DNA of 64,000 bases from Gordionus sp. m RMFG-2023 (Eukaryota > Nematomorpha > Gordioida > Chordodea > Parachordodidae), in the NCBI RefSeq assembly GCF_954871325.1, contig NC_088775.1, positions 83,615,561 to 83,679,560 of the forward strand. The letters are read 5' to 3'. A program made the position numbers and the translations under genes. Within the stretch, counting starts at the first letter, position 1. Each line of letters starts with the position of its first letter. Under the pieces are notes generated by a model. It was not told the origin of the DNA. It saw only the letters and a program-made list of their open reading frames with translations, and searched no databases. Positions 14,101 through 61,371 of this stretch are shown here, piece by piece.

Positions 14101-14643
14101 TTTATCTTTATTTTTTTTTAAAAAAATTGAAAAATTAAAATGGCGTTAAATGATCGAATGCAAAAAAAGTAAAAACAAAATATAAATAGGAAGATGTGTT
14201 GTAGCATTTGGGAAAATGAGAGTAATGGTTATTATTTATTTTTTTTAAATTAAAATTTTTTTTTTAGAAAAGCACTAAAATATGAAATAATAAATTGACT
14301 TTTAAATTTACTAATATTTTTTTCTCGTTGAGGTGTTAGTAAATAACATAAAATTAAAAATTGTGTTTATATTTGAATAATAGAAAATTGAAGCCTGAAT
14401 TCACTAATTTTTTTTTGCTTTAACAAAATAAATTGATGATATTAAAGGTAGAGATATATTATCATTGCAACAATTTTTGACATTATTTTTACTATAAACA
14501 TTTTTTATTAACAATTTTTTCCTTTTTTTTTTATTATAAACTTATTTTTTATTCATAATTTATATAGAATTGCATTTAGAGTCATTATAATGCCTTATCA
14601 TTATTGCTTGTCAATACCACAATATTCATAAAACCAATATAAT
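11160..14643. other. Gene-free spacer upstream of the CHD gene
   Basis: This is AT-rich DNA without a supported gene. Short open frames such as 11472-11690 show no domain or splice context. A possible untranslated first exon of the CHD gene ends at a GTAAGC donor after 13682, just downstream of a TGACGT (CRE-like) hexamer. A matching acceptor (TTTATATAG) lies near 14566. A 13-codon upstream reading frame starts near 14590. These regulatory readings are guesses. Confidence 0.4.
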
Positions 14644-50207
<35,564 letters not shown>

Positions 50208-51105
50208 ATGATTGGTCGATGCAACATGCATGATAGGTTTGAAGGCTGCTGCTTTGTTAGTCAAAGGAATATGATTTTATTATAAAGCATGCATTTTTTC
50301 CTGTTGGTATTTATAATTACGAAATCTATTTGCCGCGCGATGATCATTTTTGTTCCTATCTTGATTCTATTTTTTAGATACCAGTTTGTTTGTCTCAGGA
50401 AAATGCGAAACTACAAATCCAGTTAAAAATGATTCTTTTTTTTTAAAAAAAATGATATTTATATAATTTTTTTTATAAAATATATAATATTTCGATATCA
50501 TGTAACATATTAAAATTATTTTAAAATAATACATTAAAGTATCCTTAGAAGTTTTATATGCGCATTAATTGTGAATTTTTTTTCTAGGAACACCTAAGCC
50601 CCCCCCCCCCAAGCCCCTTCACCTTTTATTTCTACAAATTGAGGAAAATAGATTCTTATTTTGTAATAAGAGATTTATTCGTTGATTGGGTTGTTCATAT
50701 GGCACATTGTATTTCTTTTGTATTATATAGTTTAACCCTAAAATACAAGTATTTGTTTGGCACCTGCTAACTAATATATCTATTTCATTTTTATAATCTT
50801 TTTTAAAAAAAAAATTATATTATATATTTATTGATGATTGTAACATAAATAAAATAAATTTTTATCTTTGTGTCCCCAAGTTTCAGTTAATTTGATTTGA
50901 ACATTGTTTTAAGTTGAATAAGTAAGGAAATTCAGGTCCTCGGTGAACACGTCCCAGTTTGTTATACCAAACAATATTTAGCAACAGCTGTATATTTAAT
51001 GTAATTTTTAGTATTATTAAATTTTATTTTTTCTTTCTTAGATTGAAAAACGAAATTCACTATATCGCATTAAATTTGTAATGAGCGTGATAAACCCCCG
51101 GGCAT

Positions 51106-51170
51106 TATTCTGCTCACACAGTTAGTGCGAATGTTAGTTTCGAATTTCGCTCTAACTGGAAATGCGGGGT
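51106..51170. repeat. Shortened hairpin MITE, family B
   Basis: The arms CACACAGTTAGTGCGAAT and TCGCTCTAACTGGAAATGC are inverted and match the family at 28812, but most of the core is missing. Confidence 0.45.
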
Positions 51171-51239
51171 TTGTCCTATTAAATTCATTTAAGAGTTATT
51201 AAAAACGAAGACACGACTTCTTCTCGATTCACGCGCATC

Positions 51240-51450
51240 TAGTGTTGTTAAACGGCTCGATTTGAGCCGATTTTTAAAAACTGCTAACTCAATATTTCAC
51301 CCAGAAAAAATTTATGCAAGACTGAAGATTTTGATCATAGGTTTTACATCTTTTAGCAAGAAAAATAGGCTTAGGCAATATTTTTCTTGCTAAAATATTG
51401 AGTCAGCCGTTTTTAAAAATAGGCTCTAATCGAGCCGTTTAATAACACTA
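51240..51450. mobile_element. Full-length hAT-like MITE, family A
   Basis: 211 bases. Starts TAGTGTTGTTAAACGGCTCG and ends CGAGCCGTTTAATAACACTA. Flanks CGCGCATC and CTCGTATC agree at 6 of 8 positions, fitting an aged 8-bp target duplication. This is the best reference copy for the family in the window. Confidence 0.72.
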
Positions 51451-52652
51451 CTCGTATCCTCACATCTCCAACAATTACCAAATCTCATATCCTTACCTGT
51501 CTTTTTTTCTCCCGTTCACGGATTTGACCATCCAAATTAGTTAATATACTGTGTTTGGCATGCAAGTATTAATTACAAACAGTATTTATTAAATAAAATC
51601 CAGAATTTTTTTATGCCATTTTGATTGGACCATTTTTTTAAAAATAAATGTAAAAATTAAGGTTGGAAGGAAGCGATATCACGAATTTTTTGATATAAGT
51701 CACTTGTTGTGCTTATAATAAGGTGGAAAAAAATAGCCTCAATGGAAATAAGAATGTTGAGATGGATGTCAGGGTGGGTAGAAGTCAGAGATCTGCAAAG
51801 CTCCCATTCGTAAACTCGCAAGCTGATCAAATTTAAAATATTTAATGTACTAGGCCAGGCAAAAATTATAACTATTTGTGGATAAAAAATAAACGGGTCG
51901 GGCCTGACAATACATACAAAAAGATTAGGTCGAACCTTTTAAATCCTGGATTTTGAATTGTTAATAATATTTTATGGTTTATTAATTGAGGATACTTTAA
52001 TCAGATGTAATCATTTTTGGAATTGAATTATAAGGGATTGAATTCTTTAAAATAAACGCATTGAAATTTTGAATGGCTGCCTTTATTATTCTTTAGCGCC
52101 ATCTATTATAAATATAACCTTTATTGAAATAACAATGAGCTTATTTTTATTCCAAGTACTGTCTTAAATTAAATCTATATATGTAAATTTGTTCCTTTTA
52201 CAAAAAAATTTATAGATTTAGCTAGACATTTCGTAAAATTTTAATGGGTCAGCCTGGACATTAAAATTCAAATTTCAAGCCAATATTTAGTTTACATAAT
52301 TCCGTCAGTTGATAAAATAACTCATTTTCAACAATTTTGCAAAGTTTTATAAATTTAAATATGGAATTTTATTTAAAAATAAGCCAAACAGTTTTTTTTT
52401 ATTCCAAGCGATAAAAAATTTTTTTTTTAACTAAAGTTGATCTAAGTTAAGTAAAATTTTACGACAAGAACTAAATTATGGTGCCAAACGATTATTTCAA
52501 GAATTCCCAAATAGAAATTGGTCTCTTTCGAGACCCAATCTGATTATTCGCAAATGATACAATGGAATCGGAAGACAAAAGGTATGGGGGGGGGGCATTA
52601 AATGCTCGAACTTGGGCAAATATTCAATTCAACTTATTAATACACATCTAAT

Positions 52653-52815
52653 TAGTGTTGTTAAACGGCTCGATTTGTACCGATTTTTAAAATGGCTAAC
52701 TCATTGTTTTATCCAGAAAATTATTATGCAAGCCCTAAATAATTTGCTCATAAGATGGCTCAAAGGTTTGGACATCTATAATCGAAATCTCGAATCGGCT
52801 CAAATCCAACAGTAA
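52653..52815. repeat. Partial hAT-like MITE, family A
   Basis: It starts TAGTGTTGTTAAACGGCTCG exactly as the full copy, continues through the AATTTGCTCATAAGATGG region and GGTTTGGACATC, then loses similarity before a right terminus. Confidence 0.6.
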
Positions 52816-53190
52816 TATAAGTCAAGTATTTGTAAAATGAGGAAATGACAGATAATTCGTTCCTAGCTATATATTTCTTGGAATCATTTTGCGCGAACAA
52901 ATAACGAAAAATAATAAATCATTCTTGTATTACTATGAAATTATTATAAATTCAAATTATTTTCTGATTTGAAAAAAAAAAGGTAAGCACGGCAAGGCAT
53001 TCAATATTTTTATTTTCAAAATGTTTTCCAACTTCATAGGTAAATATTTAACAAAAATTTTTCCAAGAATTTATAACGATAAATAAATATTTTCAAATTT
53101 CTTTTATAATATCCTTGAAACTTTATCAAATTCGATTATAAGATTAACTTCTTATATTTCAATTTATATTTAACGAACAAATTTTCAACA

Positions 53191-55953
53191 ATGACATCTA
53201 ACGGTCTCTTTTATAGCCTATTCCAGTGTCTAATATGCTTGCTTTCTCTTGTTTTCGTAGACGTGAATACTGAACTTTCTATTGGTACATATTTTTCTTT
53301 ATAATTTAAATAATTGTAAAAATTTGATATTAATTGCTTATATTTTATTACTCGGACTTTTAAACAATTTAGAAAATAATTTTATGGAGGTGTTCACATT
53401 CCCAAACGGTAGCCATTGTTGTGAAATTCAACAAGAGTCCGCCAATGATATAAAAGAACTTACAATCGAGTTATATAATATGAAGATGGTGAATGAGAGT
53501 GGAAACACTTTTAATTTAAAAGTTAAATTTATCGCGTCGAATAAAACATATATTTATGGCGTGTTCGAAGATAAGGGTAAATTCAATAAGGGAGACAAAG
53601 CTATTAAAAAAAATCATATCAAGAAAAAAGACAAGAACCAGGTATTAAAATAAAATATTGTTTAGTTTCTAATTATAAAACTTATTTTGTATTATTTTTC
53701 AAAATCAAATTAGAAAAATTACTTCATTATTAGAGGTTTAAAGAAAAGCGCTACATACTACATAGTCGTTTTCGTTGTATACAAAAATGATGACAATAAG
53801 CGTGAAAAACGGATTTCTGCTAGACGTATAGTCAGATGTATAAACTATATAATTTATTCAATCTTTTTTCCCTCCCATATGAAATAATAAGATTCTTCTT
53901 TTTTTTAAATTCTAATTTCAATTATACCTATGCTTTTTGATTTGTATATTGTATGCTACGGACAATATTTTACTCTAATGGAATGCATTTCCGGCAAAAT
54001 GGAATCTTCTTCGAATTTAAAACTCAACAAATCGTTTCCCTACTTTTTTTTTACAATTTAAGCACGTTTTTAAATTTGAAAAATCGGACTTCCAGAAATA
54101 CAATCCAGCATTTGCAAGATACCTACTCTATAAATTTCAGTCAATTTTAAGGAGATATACATGTGTTGGCCGTAGCCCTGCGTTCACAGTTAGCACGAAT
54201 TGGCGGCAAAGTATTCTGTACTTTTTTGTATTCTTATATACTTCGCCACCAATTCGCGCTAACATTGAATAAATGCAGGGTATATTATTTATAGTCTGCC
54301 TTTACAATTTTTTTTTATATTATATAATAGAATTTATAAAGACTTTATTTTATAGAATCTCGATATTAGCTGTTTACACTAGTGATCTACATCGGGCCTA
54401 ATTTTTCAAGCCCGGCCCGGCCCGAAATTTTTTAAATATAGAAATTAATTCTTATAATTACTCAAAATAAACGATATATGTTATATGGCGTCTATTTTCT
54501 ATAAATAAAATCACATATTTTTATTTTACAAAAAAAAATAACATAAAATTGATAAATTTAGATATATTTTTAAAAAAATTTAAAGCCCGACCCGGCCCGG
54601 GCTGAATTTTTTTAAAAAATATTAGGCCACTTTTACAGATCTCTAGTTTACACTATTTGTAGATTTCGTTAATTCAAGATTTTTATTTTGGAAAGATCTT
54701 ACGAACATTAATATCGTCCCAGTTAAAATTCAAAATGAAAATGTAATATGAATGTCATTCTTAAAATCGGTTGTTTAGTATTTAATTACAAGAAATTTTA
54801 ATTGCAAATATCATGGATTTTCTATAGACATTAAATGTATACACCTGTAAATAGAATTTTTTTTATTTGCATATTATTATTTTTATTTAATTATAAATAT
54901 TTTTAAAATAATTACAGATATTGAATCATCAAAGAGTATCCAAATCGGTATAAAATAAAATCAATAATTATGAATCAAAAATATTCTAATTTTTTTTTAA
55001 AAATATAATGTAATCACCATTTACCCATTCACCGTCTCAATAATAATATATAATAACTATTCTTTAGAGATCCAAAATCTCAAAATTAGGGCCTTTAAAA
55101 GCTTATCTCCAATAATAACTGAAGTGGCCATATAAAAGGCCACCTTTATTAAAGTTTTATTATAAAATGTGACATGCATTATTTGACAGTTAATTCCTCG
55201 CTTGGCCCAAAGATAATTAAGGTAACGTTGGTTTCTTTGAAAAATGGAGAATTAGTTTTATTAGTATCTTGCCGTCATGACATGGACCCATCTGAAAATA
55301 TTGCTGGATACCTCGCTGAAGTATCACCAACTCGTTTAGACATGAATTCACATAAACAAAAACAATTTAAAGAAGTAAATTTTGTATCTATGCGATAATT
55401 TATAAATAATTCTGACTAAAAAGAGAGAAAATATCAATTTTTTATTATAGAAATTAGTTTTTTCTTTAAATTATCACAGCTACTTTAATGTGTGTGCGAA
55501 AGGGAGGGGGGGGGGGTGGTAATTTTTAAATTGTTATTATTTGAAGAATCTATTAAAGGGGTTTTTTAAATTAATATTCATGCGAACACAAATAATATAT
55601 AACTATTCGATTTGATTCAAAGGCAATCGAATACTATTATATTGGCAATCATTTAATTTATATTGTAGGTATAATTGAGACTACAAAGTCATAATTTCTA
55701 AGTCAATTTATATCAATATCATCATTTTTTGAATATTTTATATATTTTATTTTTACAAAGATTTCTTTTTATATTATAGGCTGGTATGCGAGGGATGGAT
55801 TTTACATTTTCCAATGTTACACAAGGTCTTGAATACGAAATATCGATAGCCACCATACTCAAAGGGGAAAAACGGCAAATATCTTCTAAAGATTATGTCA
55901 TCAATAGGGTCATCTTAACTTTTCCTAATATTTCTCATATAATTAGGTCATAA
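53191..55953 (+). CDS. Secreted protein with two fibronectin-III-like domains
   Basis: Five exons: 53191-53284, 53373-53641, 53714-53837 (or to 53825), 55190-55374 and 55780-55953, about 281 residues, TAA stop. The first exon encodes a hydrophobic signal peptide (LFQCLICLLSLVFVDV). No transmembrane segment follows, so secretion is expected. Each half ends in the F/G-strand pattern of Fn3 folds: FIIRGLKKSATYYIVVFVY and FSNVTQGLEYEISIATIL. The second domain opens PKIIKVTLVSL and LVSCRHDMDPSENIAGYLAEV. The splice pattern repeats (a phase-1 intron before each domain and a phase-0 intron inside it), suggesting domain duplication. Sequence similarity to any named family is too low to assign. The 1.35-kb intron 3 holds two MITEs. 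The 3' end of exon 3 has two possible donors 12 bases apart. Confidence 0.7.
54176..54280. repeat. Hairpin MITE, family B, in Fn3-like gene intron 3
   Basis: The arms CCCTGCGTTCACAGTTAGCA and the inverse near AATTCGCGCTAACATTGAAT ... GCAGGG enclose inverted AAAGTA / TACTTCG blocks. About 105 bases. Confidence 0.65.
54380..54645. mobile_element. hAT-like MITE, family C (GGCCCGG-rich ends), perfect 8-bp duplication
   Basis: 266 bases. Left end TAGTGATCTACATCGGGCCT; right end AGGCCACTTTTACAGATCTCTA. GTTTACAC flanks it exactly on both sides (54372-54379 and 54646-54653). Internal CCCGGCCCGGCCCG and CCCGACCCGGCCCGG blocks stand out in the AT-rich background. No coding sequence. Confidence 0.8.
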
Positions 55954-58900
55954 TTACTGTTCTAATATTATGATATATACTATAATTAAAAATTCATTGT
56001 ATTTTTTATATTATTTTTTTTGGAATAGCATAATATTTATTTTATTTTTGGACATATATAAGGTAATTTCTTAGCATTATCTCTTTATTATTCTTTTATC
56101 TAAACTTCATTTTAGAAAATGTTATTATTAATTTTCATTTATATTGGAATTGGATTATATTTATTCTTTTATGCATTATCACTGATTTTCAAATTTATTT
56201 CTTGATTAGATCTAATATGGTGTAGAAATTTCTTGATTATTTCTAATATGGTGTAGAAATTAAAAAATGTTGGTACAAAATTATTTTATTTTAAATTTAT
56301 TTATTATAAAATATAACTAACTGACTATTAACCTAATAAATTCTATATGTATATTTTTCAAAAGTAAATAACAATCTATGTAACTATTAGATTAATATTA
56401 TGTTAAGTGAAAGAAACAATATAACAAGTCCCTTAGGTTAATACAATTTAAAATAAATTTCTAATGTATTAACAATTAGTTGCTTTCAATTTATTTGCAG
56501 GCAGAAAGGTTCTTGTTTTTAATAATAATTATTGAATTTACCATAAATTATTTTTGCATTAGACCATTATTCTACTATTTTCTTAGGAATAATCTTGAAA
56601 TGAAACAACTGTAAATAATAGCTCTAAAGTATTTTCAACAATAACTACCTCATTACTAGCTTCATGCATTATCGGTGCTAGGTGTTTTAAAACCCTTTTT
56701 ATAATGTGTTATATTTATATTCAGCCATTTAGTTCTATAATATTTATTTGTCAGGCAAGGAACAACTATTTCTCAGTTTTCAATAAATAATTCAAAGACT
56801 TTATTTTAAAAAATAAATTGATTTTGAGCTAATAATAGATGATTAATTTGTTAGCATAAAAAAAGAATAAACTCTATTTTAACATAATGCCTGATTTTAT
56901 TAGCTTTTTCATCCATACCATTATCATATCAGGTTCATTGTAATAGATAAATCTGAAACCAGGTTTTCAACACGCACTTTCATGGTTAACGTTTAAAAAA
57001 AAATTAACTTCCCAAGTTAATTTTAAAAAAACTTGAAAATATATTATTTAACTGGCCAAAAATTTTAAATACATAAAAAAAAATATTTTAAGTCAATTTT
57101 GATTAATTTTACTGTCCATTAAAACTGGACAATTTTTTAAAAAAAATGCGTAACATCAAATTTCTCATTCTGAAAAAAAGAAGCCTATCATAGGCCTCCA
57201 ATTAAGTGGCCTTACCCTGCTTTCACAGTTAGAACGAATTTGCGGCAAAATATACAAAAATAAATGTAAAATTAATACATTATTTATTGTCATATTTTGT
57301 ATATTTCGCCGCGATTTGCCCTAACTGTGAACGCGGGGTAAATCCCTCCAATAAAATTCGTGGGGAATGGGGAGGGAGGAGTTCACTCAAAATATCTCTC
57401 AGAAAAAAAAATCCTGCGCTTTTTCAAAGTGATTATTTACTGAGATCCACCTGTTCCTTGTAAAATATAAAGAACTTTGGACATTTTAATATATTATCAC
57501 TTTTACAAGAGTTAAAAATAAAATTATCAGCTGATTCATGGTCCACAAAAAAAACTTATTTTGATTTTTATAAAATATCTAAATTCGAAATATTTTGTAT
57601 ATATTTTAAATAAACCTATTTTGTCGAATATACATAATTAGCCGTAGTATTACAATGATAGGAAACAAAAGCTGTATATAAACCTTATAGGTATGATGAG
57701 AAAGCTTATTTCTTTCTGATTTTTTTAAAATATAAAATAAAGATAACACGATTTTATTCATCAATTCTTTTTAAATTTTTAGATTTATCAGCAGATTACA
57801 AATATATACCCCAAGCAGCTAAATTTGTAAAATCGATAACCTGACGACCTTCAAATTTAAAAATTAAAAGCCATTAGATAATCATAATTAATGAACAATA
57901 AGACAATTAGGTCGACTTGCAATCCACAAAAATGAAGCTGAAGCTGATTCCTATGTATCTACACTTTTAATTAATGAATGGCCAATATAATTACTATTCA
58001 TTTTACTTCTCAGTAAGATTATGAAATAATTCCAAAGAAAGAATTTTTTTTTATTCTCATTTTTTAACCTATTATAACAATTCATAATATATTTCCAATT
58101 ACCATTTTCAAAATGAAATAATTTAATTATATGAATGGAATTCAATGAGAATCTGAATCACCCAATTAGAAATCAACAACTGAGAGCTATTTGTAAAATT
58201 TGAAAAAAATTTGATTTAATCAGAAATATATTCCAACATATGGCCACCTGAGGATTAAATTATTCAATATCTACTTTTGTGTAACTTTGCAGTCAAGCAA
58301 TTTTAAAAATGAAGATTATATTGTTTTCAATAGGATTGTTAACCTTATATTGGCTATAATTTGGGCTTAATTTGTAAATATTATGGATTTTTTTCAATGC
58401 AAATATAGAATTTTAACAATTACAAAAAATTGATTTATTGCGAAAAAAAAAAGTTATTTTTGGCAAAAGATGGATATGGAATAACCTAATTCTCAGGCGA
58501 CGATATAATATAGACTATAGATAGAGTACCTGCATTGCGTTGTAAATTTTTAAACAATTTTTTTCCCAAACCTTTGAAATTGCTCTTAATTTATATCCTC
58601 TTTTATAATAGCTACTTTGTCATATAAATTCTTAAAATATACAAAAGTTAGGGGAAAAATTTATCTCAAATTTAATATGGGTAAGTATATTATACACATG
58701 CTGGAATAATATTTCCGGTCGATTCAAATTTTTTTTAAATTTAAAAAGTTCTTAGTAAATTTTTTAGTGAGAGTCATAGCCCGATAGACTATATTGCCCC
58801 ATTTATAATAGCCGACCAATGAATAAGATAAAAGTTTAAAACAGGGTGATGCCTTATATTTAATAAATGCGTGCAAAAAAATATTTTAAAAAATACAACC

Positions 58901-59660
58901 TCCACACACATATGAAAAAGTATCTTAATAATATATTCGTGGTGGTTTCATTTTATATGATGATATAAATGTTGAAAGGCGGTTTTATATTTGCACTACT
59001 GCGATCGAAAGGGTTATGTTTTCTTTTATTGGGGCTAATTCTGAACAAATTTATAACGATTTATTTTGGTTTTGAAATTAATATCGTTAACGTAAATGAT
59101 TTAAAAATCGAATAAATGATTTAAAGATATACCTTATATATTAGTTTTTCTCTGAGATCGTTTAAATAAAGGAAATTTACCCCAATATATATTTAGATAT
59201 ATATAGTAATTTTTCTTTTCATATTTGTGTTAGTGCGACCTCAGAAATTGCTTTAAAATAAAAAATTTGCATTAAGAATGCAAAAGCTTTCTGGAACTAT
59301 AGTAATATTTTTTAGCTCTTGTGAAAATAATAATTTTTATACATCTTTTGTCTTTAACATCTAGTTTGTGTTTTAGGGAGATTTCTTTCGAGATATCGTC
59401 ACAAAAATATTTAGCACAAAGCAAAGATGATTTATTTAGCAATTTCAATTTTTTATTTTTATTTAAAAAAAAATGGTTTCTTAGATTTTTAAAAAAAATT
59501 ATAATATTTTGAATATTGAAAATTATTTTATACGAATTGCGATAATTTTGAAATTATAAAGGCGATAAATATGAGAACAAATCAATAAAACACACAAAGT
59601 AGAAAGGGAAATAATTAATGAAAGTTGTAATCAAATTTTTAGATGTACAAGTTATAACAC
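55954..59660. other. Gene-poor spacer
   Basis: AT-rich, with one hairpin MITE at 57215. A patch near 58695-58730 (ACATGCTGGAATAATATTTC) resembles the arm of the element at 5831. A signal-peptide-like stretch near 59320 (IIIFIHLLSLTSSLCF) lacks a supported start or splice partner. No gene is called. Confidence 0.5.
57215..57338. repeat. Hairpin MITE, family B
   Basis: Near-perfect fold-back: CCCTGCTTTCACAGTTAGAA against CCCTAACTGTGAACGCGGGG, with GGCAAAATATACAAAA inverted on the other side. TA lies immediately outside both ends. Confidence 0.7.
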
Positions 59661-60380
59661 CTAGTTCCTCCTACCATAAGTAGATTCGTATATTTGTAGT
59701 AGTCTCAAACAATCCGGTGCTCTATCAACACCCATTTCTGCGCCACCCCTCTGATACATACTTCTTTGAGGCATACCTCTTTGAGGCATATCTCTTTGAG
59801 ACATACCCCTTTGAGACATACCTCTTTGAGGCATACTTCTTTGAGGCATACCTCTTTGAGGCATACTTCTCTGAGTCATACCTCTTTGAGGCATATCTCT
59901 TTGAGACATACCCCTTTGAGACATACCTCTTTGAGGCATACGTCTTTGAGGCATATCTCTTTGAGACATACCCCTTTGAGGCATATCTCTTTGAGGCATA
60001 CTTCTTTGAGGCATACCCCTCTGATACATATCTCGTTGACCACCTCGATCCATTTGTTGAGCACCTCCAAAATCTCCTCTTCTTTTCTGGTCAGAATAGT
60101 ATTTTTCAAGTAGCATCAAACAATCCTGGATCCTAGCTCCCCTTTGAAGTCCATCTCCTTGAAAACCACCTCTTCGAACGCCACTAATAGGCCCACCCCC
60201 TGTTCTCTGTCCTTCACTGTATCGATTATCCATTTGTTGAGCAGGTCCATAGTATCCTCTTCTTTTCTGTCTAATCAAGACATTAACTAGCCCGTTGTTT
60301 GCACCTTCCGAATTCAATATTTCGCAATTGACTAAATAAGTACTGCCTAAACATAGGACAATAAAGAGGCTAAGGATTAT
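59661..60380 (-). CDS. Last exon of a secreted five-residue-repeat protein
   Basis: 240 codons with a TAG stop at 59661-59663. The exon begins at an ATTTATAG acceptor in phase 0; the exon carrying the start Met was not found. The first residues form a signal-peptide core (IILSLFIVLCLGSTYLVNC). Then come QKRRGYYGPAQQMDNR, a Gly/Arg-rich stretch, IQDCLMLLEKYYSDQKRRGD and FGGAQQMDRGG, about 19 units of M-P/S-Q-R-G/S/D, and a final PDCLRLLQIYESTYGRRN. Two DCLxLLxxY modules and two GxxGxAQQMD modules show internal duplication. KRR and GRR sites could be convertase and amidation signals, so a peptide precursor is possible; a structural or adhesive secreted protein is equally so. Family unknown. Confidence 0.6.
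   Translation of the reverse strand: MILSLFIVLCLGSTYLVNCEILNSEGANNGLVNVLIRQKRRGYYGPAQQMDNRYSEGQRTGGGPISGVRRGGFQGDGLQRGARIQDCLMLLEKYYSDQKRRGDFGGAQQMDRGGQRDMYQRGMPQRSMPQRDMPQRGMSQRDMPQRRMPQRGMSQRGMSQRDMPQRGMTQRSMPQRGMPQRSMPQRGMSQRGMSQRDMPQRGMPQRSMYQRGGAEMGVDRAPDCLRLLQIYESTYGRRN
59746..60032 (-). repeat. In-frame 15-bp minisatellite
   Basis: About 19 tandem units close to ATGCCTCAAAGAGGT on the - strand, varying mainly at two codons, inside the exon above. The period keeps the reading frame. It also leaves shadow frames open on both strands. Confidence 0.85.
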
Positions 60381-60493
60381 CTATAAATGCGTTTGTGATT
60401 TATTTATTTTTTGTAAAATTATTTAAAATTTAGAAATTTTTATATTTGTGAAAAATATTTTGACCAAAGAAGATTTTGTAATTTAAACTTATT

Positions 60494-60739
60494 TAGAGAT
60501 CAGCATAACTCACCTTTATTTTGGTCCGGTCTTGCACCTAATATTTTTACTCCGGCTCGGTCCAAAAAATATTTTACAGAAATTGTTTGCTTCAGATTAG
60601 CCTGATCAATAAATTTTTTTTTGTGAAGAAAAAACATAAAATTTACATCCATTAATCGTGGTTAAAGATTCTTTGCAAAAATAAACCCCTGAATTTATTT
60701 AGCCGGGCGGGCTTCTGGGACAAGTAAAGCGGATCTCTA
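60494..60739. repeat. hAT-like MITE, family C
   Basis: Starts TAGAGATCAGCATAACTC and ends GCGGATCTCTA. It carries GGTCCGGTCTTGC, CCGGCTCGGTCC and GCCGGGCGGGC blocks. No clear target duplication. It lies just upstream of the repeat-protein exon on the - strand and might contain its missing first exon. Confidence 0.5.
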
Positions 60740-61077
60740 ATTTGATATATATGTTTTAACGCATTAGGATTGAATAAAAGAAAATAAGAGCTCATACTTG
60801 TAAAATATCGTAAAGGTTTTTAAAATTAAGCTGCTTTTCTCTCCTTTGTAAAATACTGAGTTTAAATAATTCTTTAAAGATCACAAAATTGAAACATAAA
60901 AATTTTATGCATAAAAATTACAAAACGATTTATTCATGGCTAAGTCCAAAATCTTCTTTAGAAAAAAATTCGAATCATTTTAAAACTTTCAGAAGTTTTG
61001 AAAATTTTAATGAAATCGTATACGTTAAAATTTTGAAATTCTTATAAATGTTCTAGTATCTTAGAGCATATTTATTT

Positions 61078-61334
61078 GGTAAATGATGCTTATTACCAAA
61101 AGCAGTACCTAGCGAATCGTGATTTTACAATTTTTGATACATACTACCAAACCAAATACCAAAATTTATTAAAATGTAATAAGACCCTTATTATTTAACA
61201 TTTATTATAACGGAATCACGTGGTCTAGCCCGGCTTTCTATATATCATTCCCCAAGGATGGAACCACCAAGTTAGATTAAGAAAAAAATATGATTATTGT
61301 TGGGATTCGAACCCATAACCATCGGATTGGTAAG

Positions 61335-61371
<37 letters not shown>

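Larger units (their letters stand above)
50208..53190. other. Spacer with repeats between CHD and the Fn3-like gene
   Basis: No gene is recognised. It holds family A copies at 51240 and 52653, a family B relic at 51106, a C12 run at 50599-50610, a G10 run at 52586-52595, and a possible GGCCCGG-type relic near 51850-51960. An AATAAA at 50848-50853 followed by a GT-rich stretch could serve the CHD transcript, but others are possible. Confidence 0.55.

Noticed and set aside
59281-59512. Signal-peptide-like stretch (IIIFIHLLSLTSSLCF)
   Set aside because: No ATG in frame and no workable upstream exon: the only nearby GT-AG pair would give a 14-base intron.
59746-60032. Regular repeats that might suggest a CRISPR array
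   Set aside because: The units are contiguous 15-mers without spacers, in coding frame, in a eukaryotic genome.
59717-60136. Long + strand open frames over the minisatellite (FEAYLFETY-type repeats)
   Set aside because: They are shadows of the 15-bp repeat. Only the - strand frame has a signal peptide, varied flanking sequence and a sensible stop.
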